DNA of 64,000 nucleotides from Campylobacter sp. TTU_617 (lineage in GTDB: Bacteria; Campylobacterota; Campylobacteria; Campylobacterales; Campylobacteraceae): NCBI RefSeq assembly GCF_016599045.1, contig NZ_JAENKV010000005.1, positions 1-64,000 on the forward strand, in the 5' to 3' direction. This document shows positions 50,696 through 59,215 of the stretch, one piece after another; positions within the stretch are counted from its first letter, which is position 1; each line of letters begins with the position of its first letter. Both the position numbers and the translations under genes were made by a program. Below the pieces are notes generated by a model. The model worked only from the letters and a program-made list of their open reading frames with translations, ran no database searches and had not been told where the DNA came from.

Positions 50696-52079
50696 TTTTT
50701 TAGCAAAACAAAAGCCTAAAATTCTTGTCATAGGTGATTTTATGGTAGATTGTTATATTTGGTGCAATAGTACACGTATTAGTCCTGAAGCACCTGTTAT
50801 GATAATGAAATCTAATGAACAAGAAAAACGTTTAGGCGGTGGTGCTAATGTTTATGCAAATTTAAAAGCTTTAGGAGCAGATGTTTTTGCGCTTGGCGTT
50901 GTTGGAGATGATGAAAATGGAATTTTCTTAAAAGAAAAATTAAATTCTTGTTTTTTAGTGCAAAAAGGGCGCAAAACTTCTCTTAAAAGTCGTATTATTG
51001 CTCATAATCAACAAGTTTTAAGATTAGATGATGAAGATGATGAAGATATTAAACTTGAGCAAGAATTAATCACAGAATTTAAAAAAATTTTTAGGAATTT
51101 TAATGCTATTTTACTCAGTGATTATGCAAAAGGAGTTTTAACTCCAAAAATTTGTCAAAATATTATTCAAAGTGCAAATGAATTTAATATACCTGTTTTA
51201 GTGGATCCTAAAGGAGATGATTTTAGTAAGTATAAGGGTGCTACTTTATTAACTCCAAATAAGCAAGAGGCTTTAAAAGCTTTAAAAATTAATAATTTAG
51301 AAGGAGAAAATCTTCAATATGGTATAGAGAAACTTAAAAATGATTTTAATTTAAAATATTCTATTATCACTCTTTCTGAAGATGGTATAGCACTTTTTGA
51401 TGAAAAATTGCATATTATTCCTGCTAAAGCATTAGAGGTTTATGATGTAACGGGAGCAGGGGATAGTGTAATTGCAACTTTAGCCTTTTCTTTAGCTTGT
51501 AATATACCTATTTTAAAAGCTTGTGAATTAGCTAATGAAGCTGCAGCTGTAGTTGTAGGAAAAATAGGAAGTGTGAGTGTTAGCTTAGATGAGATTAAAA
51601 ATTTTAATAAAAACAATTTTGAAAATAAGATAAAAAGCAAAGAAGAACTTTTAAAGATACTTAAAATGAAAAATAAAAAAATAGTTTTTACTAATGGCTG
51701 TTTTGATATAGTGCATTTTGGACATATTAAGTATCTAGAAAAAGCTAAAAAATTAGGTGATATTTTAATCGTTGGATTAAATTCTGACGCGAGTGTAAAA
51801 AGACTTAAAGGTAAAAATCGTCCTATAAATTCAGAATTTCATAGAGCTTGTATGTTAGCAGCTTTTTATTTTGTAGATTTTGTTGTGATTTTTGATGAGG
51901 ATACACCTTTAGAATTGATATCATTTTTAAAGCCTGATGTTTTAGTTAAGGGGGCTGATTATCAAAATAAAGAAGTTATAGGAGAAAAATTAGTTTCAAA
52001 AGTTGAGTTAATTGATTTTGAAGAAGGTTTTAGCACAAGCAATATAATAAATAAAATCAACAATCAAGCTTTAAATTAG
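50688..52079 (+). CDS. hldE: Bifunctional heptose-7-phosphate kinase / heptose-1-phosphate adenylyltransferase
   Basis: A 463-residue two-domain enzyme. The PfkB-like kinase (about 1-300) has [15 protein letters not shown] and the catalytic [11 protein letters not shown]. The nucleotidyltransferase (about 325-463) has [17 protein letters not shown]. It works with gmhB and hldD; gmhA, which follows in C. jejuni as I recall, is absent here. Its last 23 bases overlap the convergent truD. Confidence 0.95.
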   Translation: MFNFLAKQKPKILVIGDFMVDCYIWCNSTRISPEAPVMIMKSNEQEKRLGGGANVYANLKALGADVFALGVVGDDENGIFLKEKLNSCFLVQKGRKTSLKSRIIAHNQQVLRLDDEDDEDIKLEQELITEFKKIFRNFNAILLSDYAKGVLTPKICQNIIQSANEFNIPVLVDPKGDDFSKYKGATLLTPNKQEALKALKINNLEGENLQYGIEKLKNDFNLKYSIITLSEDGIALFDEKLHIIPAKALEVYDVTGAGDSVIATLAFSLACNIPILKACELANEAAAVVVGKIGSVSVSLDEIKNFNKNNFENKIKSKEELLKILKMKNKKIVFTNGCFDIVHFGHIKYLEKAKKLGDILIVGLNSDASVKRLKGKNRPINSEFHRACMLAAFYFVDFVVIFDEDTPLELISFLKPDVLVKGADYQNKEVIGEKLVSKVELIDFEEGFSTSNIINKINNQALN

Positions 52080-53178
52080 TATGCAAAAGCTCTTCTAAAA
52101 CAGTTGTAGCATAAGATCCTTTTTGAAGAAAAAATTCTAAAACAATATGAGCTTTTTCTTCATTGTAATGAAATTTTGCATTTTCCATATAACTCCACAT
52201 AAAACGTCTAGATCCTTGCAATTGCTGTTTAAATTCTAAAAGTTCTTTGAAAATTTCATCTTCTAATTCTTTAACAAAACCTAAGCTTTCAAAAGCTTTT
52301 TTACCTACTAATAAACCTAAAGCAGAAATATCTCTTTTTAAAAATCTTTCCTGCTCTTGAATTAAATCTTCGCAAATAAAGCATTTTCCATAAGGATAAT
52401 GTCCCAGTACATCTCCTTTTAAAATTTTAAAAAAATTTTTTTGTTTTTTAAGAATTTGCAATTCTTTTTTACTTAAAGGATAAAGTTGCATTAATTCTTT
52501 AATATTAAAATCTTTAATAAAATGAGAGAATTCTATTCTTTTGCTAAGATAACGATTGAAAAATTCACTTTGAAGAGCTGAAATTAAAAAATTTTTAAGT
52601 TTTGGATTTTTTACTTTTTTGCCTTTTAAAATTTCAATTCCTTCTAAATAATTATCTCCAAATTTTCCAAAGCGTTGATAACCAAAATAATTTGCAAAAC
52701 CTTGTGAATTTAGTGTAGTAAAAACTTCTTTGAGTTTTAAAGCATTGCTAGGAGAAACTTTTTTTAAACGTATAAAAAAAGAATTACCTTTTAAATGACC
52801 TATTTTTAATTTATTATGATGAGTGAAATATTCTAAAATTTTTAATTTTGGATGAGAAAAATTATTAAAGCGTTCTTGAAATTTTTTAAGTACAGAAACA
52901 TATTGAAAAGTAAAGCCTTGTTTATCCTTAAGGCCTGCGTAGCCGAAATCTCTTATTTTAATCCCGCTTGTTTCACTTAAAATTTGCAAAGCCTCATTTG
53001 TGCTTAAATCTTTTTTGCAAATGTGCATAATTAAATGTTCGCCTTGATTGGAAAATTCATAAAGAGGTTTTTCTCTTACAACAAAATCATCGCTATTTTT
53101 ACTAAAATAAACATTAATTGCACTATGTTTTAAACTATAAAGAGGTTTAAAAGTGGTGTTCTTTTCCAATAAATTCAT
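52057..53178 (-). CDS. truD: tRNA pseudouridine(13) synthase TruD
   Basis: Makes pseudouridine 13 in tRNA-Glu. The 373-residue protein contains [12 protein letters not shown] with the catalytic Asp (about 80), [12 protein letters not shown] and [14 protein letters not shown], the TruD hallmark. Its start lies 32 bases inside the end of thiL, so the two are coupled on the minus strand. It overlaps hldE 3' to 3'. Confidence 0.95.
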   Translation of the reverse strand: MNLLEKNTTFKPLYSLKHSAINVYFSKNSDDFVVREKPLYEFSNQGEHLIMHICKKDLSTNEALQILSETSGIKIRDFGYAGLKDKQGFTFQYVSVLKKFQERFNNFSHPKLKILEYFTHHNKLKIGHLKGNSFFIRLKKVSPSNALKLKEVFTTLNSQGFANYFGYQRFGKFGDNYLEGIEILKGKKVKNPKLKNFLISALQSEFFNRYLSKRIEFSHFIKDFNIKELMQLYPLSKKELQILKKQKNFFKILKGDVLGHYPYGKCFICEDLIQEQERFLKRDISALGLLVGKKAFESLGFVKELEDEIFKELLEFKQQLQGSRRFMWSYMENAKFHYNEEKAHIVLEFFLQKGSYATTVLEELLHTNLKLDC

Positions 53179-53968
53179 ATTTTCCTTTCACAGCTTTACC
53201 AAAAATATTAAGCTTTACTTTATGTTTTTTAGCGCTTTGTTTTATAAAGTTTTCATCTTTTGGATTAAAGGCAAATAAAATTTCATACTCTTCTCCACTA
53301 TATAACTCATAAAAATTAAGATTTTTATACCAAGAAATTCCTAGATTATTGATCTTAAGCAAGCGTGATAAATCTTTGCTTAATCCATCTGAAATATCCA
53401 TAGCACAACTAAGCTTTTGAGCAATTTCATAAAAAAAATCTTTTCTTATTTTAGGCTTAATAAAGCGATGATTAGGGCTTAATTTTTTACCTTGTTTTAA
53501 AAGTTCTAAGCCTTTTAAGCTTTGGCCTAAATTTCCACTAAAGGCTATCAAATCCCCTAATTTTAAACCTTTTCTTAAAACAGGTTTTTTATAAATTTTA
53601 GAAATAAGAGTAATGCTTATATCAATTTTATGATTGCTTATTGTATCGCCACCTATAATTTTTATATTAAATTTTTTAGCAGTATTTAAAAATCCTTTTT
53701 GCAAAGCTTTAATTTCAATATCACTTAAATTTTTTGGTAAAGCAAGTCCTAAAAGAGCATATTTTGGTTTAGCATTCATTACTATAGCATCAGAAATATT
53801 TACAAGCATAGCTTTGCTAGCAATTTGCTCTAGACTCATCCAAGATCTTTTAAAATGAATATCTTCAAAAAATAAATCTTTACTAAAACACCAATTATCA
53901 ATTATAGCGCCATCATCACCATTTATAGAATTTAAAAAGGCTTTGATGATAAATTGCTCTTTATCCAT
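53147..53968 (-). CDS. thiL: Thiamine-monophosphate kinase
   Basis: Last step of thiamine pyrophosphate synthesis, matching the thi operon 18 kb away. The 273-residue protein has GDDGAIID near the N-terminus, EDIHF-type metal residues, [16 protein letters not shown] and the GGDTISNHK and [16 protein letters not shown] motifs. It is shorter than the usual 310-325 residues, as in other Campylobacter I recall. Confidence 0.93.
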   Translation of the reverse strand: MDKEQFIIKAFLNSINGDDGAIIDNWCFSKDLFFEDIHFKRSWMSLEQIASKAMLVNISDAIVMNAKPKYALLGLALPKNLSDIEIKALQKGFLNTAKKFNIKIIGGDTISNHKIDISITLISKIYKKPVLRKGLKLGDLIAFSGNLGQSLKGLELLKQGKKLSPNHRFIKPKIRKDFFYEIAQKLSCAMDISDGLSKDLSRLLKINNLGISWYKNLNFYELYSGEEYEILFAFNPKDENFIKQSAKKHKVKLNIFGKAVKGKYEFIGKEHHF

Positions 53969-54035
53969 AAAATTATTTTATAAAATTTCATTTTAAATAA
54001 CACTTTGTTTTATAGATATTTTTAAGAAATTTTTA

Positions 54036-54041
54036 TATAAT
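54036..54041 (+). promoter_or_regulatory. -10 box before the unknown gene at 54060
   Basis: TATAAT 19 bases before the ATG, followed by AAGGAA as ribosome-binding site. Confidence 0.5.
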
Positions 54042-54059
54042 TTAAAAAAGGAAATTAAA

Positions 54060-55130
54060 ATGAAAGATTTAGAACTTAGAATTTTTAGATTTGACAATAG
54101 ACAAGATTATGAGGCATATTATAAACCTTATGTTTATAATAATTATGAAAATTTTGCTTCTCTTTATGATTTGCTTTTACAAGTTAATGATGATGATATA
54201 TATTTTGAATTTGAAAAAAATGAGAATGCTTTTGTATTAATTAACAATAAACCTTTTAGATTGAACACTTCTTTAAGTCAAATTTTACAAGATGAAGGTT
54301 ATGAGCTAAAGATAGAACCATTAAGCACCAAAAGGGCTATAAAAGATCTTATTATTAATAAAGATGATTTTTATGATCGTTTTAAGCTCATTTCACATTT
54401 AGTTAGTGAAGAGGATAAAAAAATTTATGAAAAATATGATTATTTGTATTATACAAGTAAAATTTTAAAGTATTTACCTAATTATCTTGGAGATTCTTTT
54501 TTTTATTTTGTAGGTCAAATGATAGAAAAATATCCTAATAAAAAAGAAAATTTTTTAAAAATTATTAAAGATGAAAGCAGGGGAATTTTCTATCATATAA
54601 AAACTAAAAATTTACTTTTGGAACAGACAATTGATTTTTTAAAACAAGAAATTTTAAAAGCAAAACTTTTTAATGAAACTTTATTAAATGATAAAAATCC
54701 AATTTTAGAATCTTTTCGTAATGAATTCAAAGAACCAAGCGATATTAAATATAATTTTAAAGATTTTAATATAGGGCTATTTACGCGTAAGGATATTAAA
54801 TTTAGTGATAAACTTGAGGCAAAATTTGTATCCTTTTTAGGTAGTGAAAAAAGTACAGGTTTTGAATTTTTAAATTTAGATGAAAAGCTTTCTTATAGAA
54901 TGGCAGCAGATATTATACTTCAAGCTTATGATGCTGGTTGTGATTTTTTAATAGTTGATACTCCAAGTGATTTTTATATGCTTGATTCTTGTTCTAAGAA
55001 GTTAATGCAAATAAGTGGTAGAGAATTTGATGATTTTTATATTTTAAGTCATTATGAATTTTTTGCTCTTATGGCTGGTATTAAGATGGAATCTTTGAAA
55101 AACCATTCTTTACAGGTTACTTTAATATGA
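54060..55130 (+). CDS. Protein of unknown function with ferredoxin-like N-terminus
   Basis: A 356-residue protein. The first 100 residues (LRIFRFDNRQDYEAYYKPY onward) resemble the N-terminal 2Fe-2S-type domain seen in SdhB-like proteins but without the cysteines. The C-terminal part has Cys (GCDFLIVDTP, DSCSKKL) and a conserved-looking DFYILSHYEFFALMAG, reminiscent of HdrB-type cysteine-rich domains. I cannot assign a function. It overlaps the next gene by ATGA, leading a three-gene unit conserved, from memory, in C. jejuni (Cj1459-1461). Confidence 0.7.
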   Translation: MKDLELRIFRFDNRQDYEAYYKPYVYNNYENFASLYDLLLQVNDDDIYFEFEKNENAFVLINNKPFRLNTSLSQILQDEGYELKIEPLSTKRAIKDLIINKDDFYDRFKLISHLVSEEDKKIYEKYDYLYYTSKILKYLPNYLGDSFFYFVGQMIEKYPNKKENFLKIIKDESRGIFYHIKTKNLLLEQTIDFLKQEILKAKLFNETLLNDKNPILESFRNEFKEPSDIKYNFKDFNIGLFTRKDIKFSDKLEAKFVSFLGSEKSTGFEFLNLDEKLSYRMAADIILQAYDAGCDFLIVDTPSDFYMLDSCSKKLMQISGREFDDFYILSHYEFFALMAGIKMESLKNHSLQVTLI

Positions 55131-55510
55131 AAATTTCTCTTGAATGTAAAGATCTTATTATAGAAAAAGCTTTAGAGCTTTTTTTAAAAGATTATTTGGT
55201 TATGAAAAAAGATTGTGATTTTATTATTTGCGATGAAAAAATTCCAAGTTCTAAACCTCTGTTTATCATTAGCGAGAATTCTCCTTTTTTAACTATCCCT
55301 TTTAGTAAAGAGGAGCTTTTTGCTTCTTTAAAAGAATTTGATGAGGCATTAAAACTTGCAGCACAAAAAATTGCAGATGAACAAAGAAGAATTTTAGAAG
55401 CTAAAATTGATTCAATAGCTAATGAATTTAAAAAAAGTTATCAATTAGAAATTGATAAATCTATTATAAATTTAAAAAATAAGTTAATCCAAGTTTTAAA
55501 TGATGGATAG
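55127..55510 (+). CDS. Unknown small protein with C-terminal coiled coil
   Basis: A 127-residue protein. The first half resembles a small receiver-like alpha/beta fold (CDFIICDEKIPSSKPLFIISE), and the second half (about 70-127) is a long amphipathic helix rich in Lys/Glu/Ile. No catalytic motif seen. It is coupled on both sides (ATGA upstream, 11-base overlap downstream), so it is real and probably works with the neighbours. Confidence 0.65.
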   Translation: MKISLECKDLIIEKALELFLKDYLVMKKDCDFIICDEKIPSSKPLFIISENSPFLTIPFSKEELFASLKEFDEALKLAAQKIADEQRRILEAKIDSIANEFKKSYQLEIDKSIINLKNKLIQVLNDG

Positions 55511-56123
55511 TATTTATTTAAAAAAAGGAAATTTCAAAATAAAAAATTCTAAAAAACTTTATACTCTCATTGAGAGTGGTAAATTTAAAGGTAAAAAAAT
55601 TCTTTTACCAAGTTTTGATACTACAAGAAGTACAAAAAGCATAGTAAAAGCTTGTGTATTTAATGTTTTAAGAGATATTTTAAGAGAAAAAATTTTTATA
55701 GAAGTTTTTGGAGGAAGTGCCTTAATGGCTGCTGAAGCCTTAAGCAATGAAGCTTTAAAAGCTTATGCTATAGAACTTGATAATAAAGCTTATCAAATAG
55801 CTTTACAAAATGCTAAAAATATAAGCAATGAAATGATAATTTTGCAAGGTGATAGTTTTAAAATTTTACCGCGCTTGGTTTGTGATTTAAATAAGGAAGA
55901 ATTAATACTTTATTTTGATCCTCCTTTTAATATCAGAGATGGTTTTGATGGAATTTATGAAAAAGTTTATAAATTAATTGAAAACTTAAATGACTTAAAT
56001 ATTATTTATATTGTAATTGAGCATTATTCTTTAATTAAAACTCCACAAAATTTAGGTATTTTTGATTTAAGAAAAGTGAAGAAATTTGGTTCTACAAGCC
56101 TTAGTTTTTATCAGAAAAATTAA
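55500..56123 (+). CDS. RsmD-like methyltransferase
   Basis: A 207-residue SAM-dependent methyltransferase. The SAM loop is EVFGGSALMAAEALS and the catalytic motif is FDPPFNIRDG (DPPF), which fits RsmD, the 16S rRNA guanine-966 N2 methylase. Related motifs occur in N6-adenine DNA methylases; the C. jejuni equivalent has been discussed as a DNA methylase. The order of motifs and length favour RsmD. Confidence 0.8.
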   Translation: MMDSIYLKKGNFKIKNSKKLYTLIESGKFKGKKILLPSFDTTRSTKSIVKACVFNVLRDILREKIFIEVFGGSALMAAEALSNEALKAYAIELDNKAYQIALQNAKNISNEMIILQGDSFKILPRLVCDLNKEELILYFDPPFNIRDGFDGIYEKVYKLIENLNDLNIIYIVIEHYSLIKTPQNLGIFDLRKVKKFGSTSLSFYQKN

Positions 56124-56282
56124 AAATTTTTTACATTATTGTTTAATTTAAATATTTTTTATAATTATAAAATTTTTGTATTTAAAATTATCAAAGTTGT
56201 TATTTTTAAAAAATTGAGCAAAGTTTTAAATCTTAATAATCTTTAATTATTAGTTTGTTTATTTAATTTTTAAGAAATATAT

Positions 56283-56288
56283 TATAAT
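56283..56288 (+). promoter_or_regulatory. -10 box of the carbonic anhydrase gene
   Basis: TATAAT 26 bases before the GTG start, with AAGGATTT as RBS. The remaining 190-base gap after the RsmD-like gene is AT-rich with nothing else clear. Confidence 0.5.
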
Positions 56289-56313
56289 TTTAAAAACTTA
56301 AAAAGGATTTGAT

Positions 56314-56955
56314 GTGTTTAAAATAATTATTTTTTTAATTTTTTTTAGTTTAAGTTTTTTAAATGCTTTTAATCAAAATCAAAGCCCTATAAATATTGAT
56401 AAAAATTTGACCAAAAGAACATACAATGCTTTAGATATTATTTATAATGGTGGAATTAAAAATATTGTTAATAATAAAAATATGTTAAAAATTTATACTT
56501 TAAATTCAAATAAAGTACTTTTTAATAATTTAGAATTTACTTTGAAAGAATTTCATTTTCATACTCCCTCTGAAAATGCTATAAATAATATTAAATATCC
56601 CTTAGAACTTCATTTTGTGCATAAAAATTCTTTAAATCAAATTTTAGTTATAGGAGTTTTATTTAAAGAGGGAAAAGAAAATTTAACTTTAAAACAAATT
56701 TTAAAAAATGTAAAAGAGACTAAAAAGAATCAAAAATTAGATTTAAAAACTTTATTGCCTAAAAATAAATCTTATTTTAATTTTGAAGGTTCTTTAACAA
56801 CCAAACCTTATACAGAAGGCGTAGAATGGATAGTTATGGAGCATCCTTTAGAATTATCAAAAGCTCAAGTTTTAGAATTTCAAAAATTATTAAAAAATAA
56901 TGCAAGAGCTTTACAAACTTTAAATAATAGAATAATTAAATATTATAAAGAATGA
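56314..56955 (+). CDS. Periplasmic alpha-class carbonic anhydrase
   Basis: The GTG at 56314 is in frame with AAGGATTT; the overlapping ATG at 56312 stops after four codons. The 213-residue precursor has a signal peptide (cut near NAF) and the alpha-CA hallmarks: QSPINID near the mature N-terminus, zinc ligands His81, His83 (EFHFHTPSE) and His100 (ELHFVHK). It hydrates CO2 in the periplasm, aiding acid or CO2 handling as in Helicobacter pylori. I do not recall it here in C. jejuni, so it may be an insertion before flgI. Confidence 0.95.
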   Translation: MFKIIIFLIFFSLSFLNAFNQNQSPINIDKNLTKRTYNALDIIYNGGIKNIVNNKNMLKIYTLNSNKVLFNNLEFTLKEFHFHTPSENAINNIKYPLELHFVHKNSLNQILVIGVLFKEGKENLTLKQILKNVKETKKNQKLDLKTLLPKNKSYFNFEGSLTTKPYTEGVEWIVMEHPLELSKAQVLEFQKLLKNNARALQTLNNRIIKYYKE

Positions 56956-56973
56956 TTTTTTTACTGATCAGCT

Positions 56974-57006
56974 AATCAATAGTTTATAAAATTTTATTTA
57001 TTGATT
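56974..57006 (+). terminator. Weak inverted repeat after the carbonic anhydrase gene
   Basis: Eight-base arms (56974-56981, 56999-57006) with a 17-base AT loop lie 18 bases past the stop, before the flgI promoter. No T-run follows, so termination here is uncertain. Confidence 0.35.
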
Positions 57007-57035
57007 GCTTAATCTATTTTACTAAATATAAAACT

Positions 57036-57050
57036 TGGAACACTTCTTGC
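57036..57050 (+). promoter_or_regulatory. Sigma-54 promoter of flgI-flgJ
   Basis: TTGGAAC then TTGCTTT with GG at 57037-57038 and GC at 57049-57050, the exact -24/-12 spacing of RpoN promoters. It is about 38 bases before the flgI ATG. RpoN with FlgR drives rod/hook genes in Campylobacter. Confidence 0.85.
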
Positions 57051-57087
57051 TTTTTGTATAGTAAGTTATAGATTAAAGGAATAATCA

Positions 57088-58134
57088 ATGAGAGTTTTGG
57101 CACTTTTTTTACTCTTTATCGCTAGTGCTTTTGCGGTTCAAATTAAGGATATTGCTAATACCGTTGGAGTAAGAGATAATCAACTTATAGGTTATGGTTT
57201 GGTTGTTGGACTTAATGGGAGTGGAGATGGAACAAGTTCTAAATTTACTCTTCAATCTGTTTCAAATCTTTTGCAAGGTATGAATATAAAAGTTGATCCA
57301 AATAATATTAAATCAAAAAATATAGCAGCAGTTATGGTAACTGCTAAGCTTCCTGCTTTTGCAAAAAGTGGAGATAAACTTGATGTAACTGTCTCATCGT
57401 TAGGAGATGCTAAATCCTTGCAAGGTGGAACTCTTTTACTCACGGCTTTAAGAGGAATTGATGGAGAAATTTATGCTATAGCACAAGGTTCTTTATCTGT
57501 AGGTGGTTTAGCTCCAAGACCTGGAGCAGCAGGATCTCATTCTACTGCTGCTACAGTTATAGGTGGAGCTAATGTTGAAAGAGAAATTCCTCAAAATTTT
57601 AATGAAAGTAATAATTTAACTCTAAGCTTAAAAACAGCAGATTTTAAAACAGCTAATGATATAGAAAGAGTTTTAAATACTGTTTTTGAAGAAAATGTTG
57701 CAAAAGCTGTTGATTCAAGAACGATAAAATTAAATAAACCTGAAGATCTTTCTAATGTAGAATTTATGGCTAAAGTTTTAGAACAAGATATTTCTTATAC
57801 TCCGCAAAATAAAGTTATAATTGATGAAAGAACTGGAACTGTTATTGCAGGGGTTGATGTAGAAGTTGAACCTATTTTAATCACTCATAAAGATATTACC
57901 ATTAAAATTGATCCTAATAATACTACACCTTTAGCTGGTAATGAGATTGATATGAAGGATGGGGGAATTGTTGATCCAAATTCTAATACTTTAAGGATTA
58001 ATAGTTCAAAAACAACTGTAGCAAATATAGCAAGAATGCTTAATAAATTGGGTGCTAGTCCAAATGATATTATAGCTATTATGGAAAATTTGAAAAGAGC
58101 AGGTGCTATTAATGCTGATTTGGAGATTATATAA
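57088..58134 (+). CDS. flgI: Flagellar P-ring protein
   Basis: Forms the periplasmic P ring of the flagellar motor. The 348-residue precursor has a signal peptide (MRVLALFLLFIASAFA) and the FlgI pattern: VRDNQLIGYGLVVGLNGSGD, NIAAVMVTAKLPAFAKSGD, GGTLLLTALRG and late ANIARMLNKLGASPNDIIAI. It overlaps flgJ by one base. Confidence 0.97.
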   Translation: MRVLALFLLFIASAFAVQIKDIANTVGVRDNQLIGYGLVVGLNGSGDGTSSKFTLQSVSNLLQGMNIKVDPNNIKSKNIAAVMVTAKLPAFAKSGDKLDVTVSSLGDAKSLQGGTLLLTALRGIDGEIYAIAQGSLSVGGLAPRPGAAGSHSTAATVIGGANVEREIPQNFNESNNLTLSLKTADFKTANDIERVLNTVFEENVAKAVDSRTIKLNKPEDLSNVEFMAKVLEQDISYTPQNKVIIDERTGTVIAGVDVEVEPILITHKDITIKIDPNNTTPLAGNEIDMKDGGIVDPNSNTLRINSSKTTVANIARMLNKLGASPNDIIAIMENLKRAGAINADLEII

Positions 58135-58460
58135 TGAAAATTGATAATTTCTTAAATACTTATAATATGTCAGGTCAAATTTATGATTTAAAAAAACCTT
58201 TTGAGGCTAGAGTAAAAGATAACGAAGTTATTGCAAAAACACCACAAGATCAAGCCTTAAAAGAGCAAACAGATGCTTTTGAAGCTTTTTTGGTTAAGTC
58301 TGTTCTTGATATTTCGCTAAAAAACCAAAATTCACTTTTTGGAAAAGATGCAAGTGATGAGATATATTCATCAATGTATAATGATGCTATGAGCAAGGCT
58401 TTAAGTGGCGGACTCGGATTTTCTAAATTATTATATGATTTTTTAAAAGAAAGGAGTTAA
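58134..58460 (+). CDS. flgJ: Flagellar rod-binding protein FlgJ (short form)
   Basis: The 108-residue protein matches only the N-terminal rod-capping half of FlgJ (EAFLVKSVLDISLKNQN, SDEIYSSMYNDAMSKALS). The muramidase half of enterobacterial FlgJ is absent, which is normal in epsilonproteobacteria. It is translated with flgI. Confidence 0.9.
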   Translation: MKIDNFLNTYNMSGQIYDLKKPFEARVKDNEVIAKTPQDQALKEQTDAFEAFLVKSVLDISLKNQNSLFGKDASDEIYSSMYNDAMSKALSGGLGFSKLLYDFLKERS

Positions 58461-58476
58461 TTTTTTTTAGATTTAT

Positions 58477-58483
58477 CCGATAT
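58477..58483 (+). promoter_or_regulatory. Sigma-28 promoter of flgM
   Basis: CCGATAT lies 46 bases before the flgM ATG behind a T8 run and matches the CGATWT -10 of Campylobacter FliA promoters. FlgM from its own sigma-28 promoter is the known feedback arrangement. Confidence 0.7.
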
Positions 58484-58528
58484 GCCTTATAGGAAATTGT
58501 AAAATCCATTTTAACAAGGAAGGCAAAA

Positions 58529-58729
58529 ATGATAAATCCAGTAAAACAAGGTTATCTTAGTAGTATTGCTACCATAGATACAAATAAATCAGATAAAAAA
58601 ATAAAATTAGATAATACTCAAAAAACAGAAAATGAAAAAGTTGCTAAAATTGCTGAGCAAATTAAAAATGGAGAATATAAAATCGATTTAAAAGCTACAG
58701 CAAGTGCTATTGCAGATTCTTTAATCTAG
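58529..58729 (+). CDS. flgM: Anti-sigma-28 factor FlgM
   Basis: A 66-residue protein, shorter than the 97 residues of Salmonella FlgM, typical of Campylobacter. The C-terminal half (VAKIAEQIKNGEYKIDLKATASAIADSLI in pattern) holds the FliA-binding helices. It holds FliA inactive until exported. RBS AAGGAAGG. Confidence 0.93.
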   Translation: MINPVKQGYLSSIATIDTNKSDKKIKLDNTQKTENEKVAKIAEQIKNGEYKIDLKATASAIADSLI

Positions 58730-58769
58730 CTTTTTTCTCTTCTTTTTTTGAGTAAAAAAGGAGAGAAAA

Positions 58770-59204
58770 ATGATAAAAAAACATTTAGATAAAGTTAATA
58801 CGATTTTAGAGAAGTTAATTTCTCTAACTACTGAAGATATAGAAAATATTAAAGTTGCTAAACATGAAAGCGTTTCTTTAAGCGTGGAAGAAAAAAATAA
58901 GCTAATAATAGAATTTAATCAAGCTAAAAAAGAATTAGATCAAGCTCTTATTACCCTTAATAATAGTTCTACGGCAGGATTATCTCAAATGCTTGATGAA
59001 GAAGATAAACAAAAACTTGATCAACTTAAAAATAATCTTCAAGCTCTTTATGCAAAAAATAAAGAATATGCAAAATTTGTTTTAATTGTTAAAGATTTTT
59101 TAGATGGTTTGCTTAATAAAATGTTTGATGCAAATAATGGAACAAATAATGCTTATGGAGATAAAAAAACTACACCAGAATCATTTTTTAAAATAAATGT
59201 TTAA
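58770..59204 (+). CDS. flgN: Flagellar export chaperone FlgN
   Basis: An all-helical 144-residue protein between flgM and flgK, the normal place for FlgN, the chaperone for hook-filament junction proteins FlgK and FlgL. The sequence is poorly conserved, so the call rests largely on context and helix content. RBS GGAGAG. Confidence 0.8.
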   Translation: MIKKHLDKVNTILEKLISLTTEDIENIKVAKHESVSLSVEEKNKLIIEFNQAKKELDQALITLNNSSTAGLSQMLDEEDKQKLDQLKNNLQALYAKNKEYAKFVLIVKDFLDGLLNKMFDANNGTNNAYGDKKTTPESFFKINV

Positions 59205-59215
59205 AGGGTTATATA

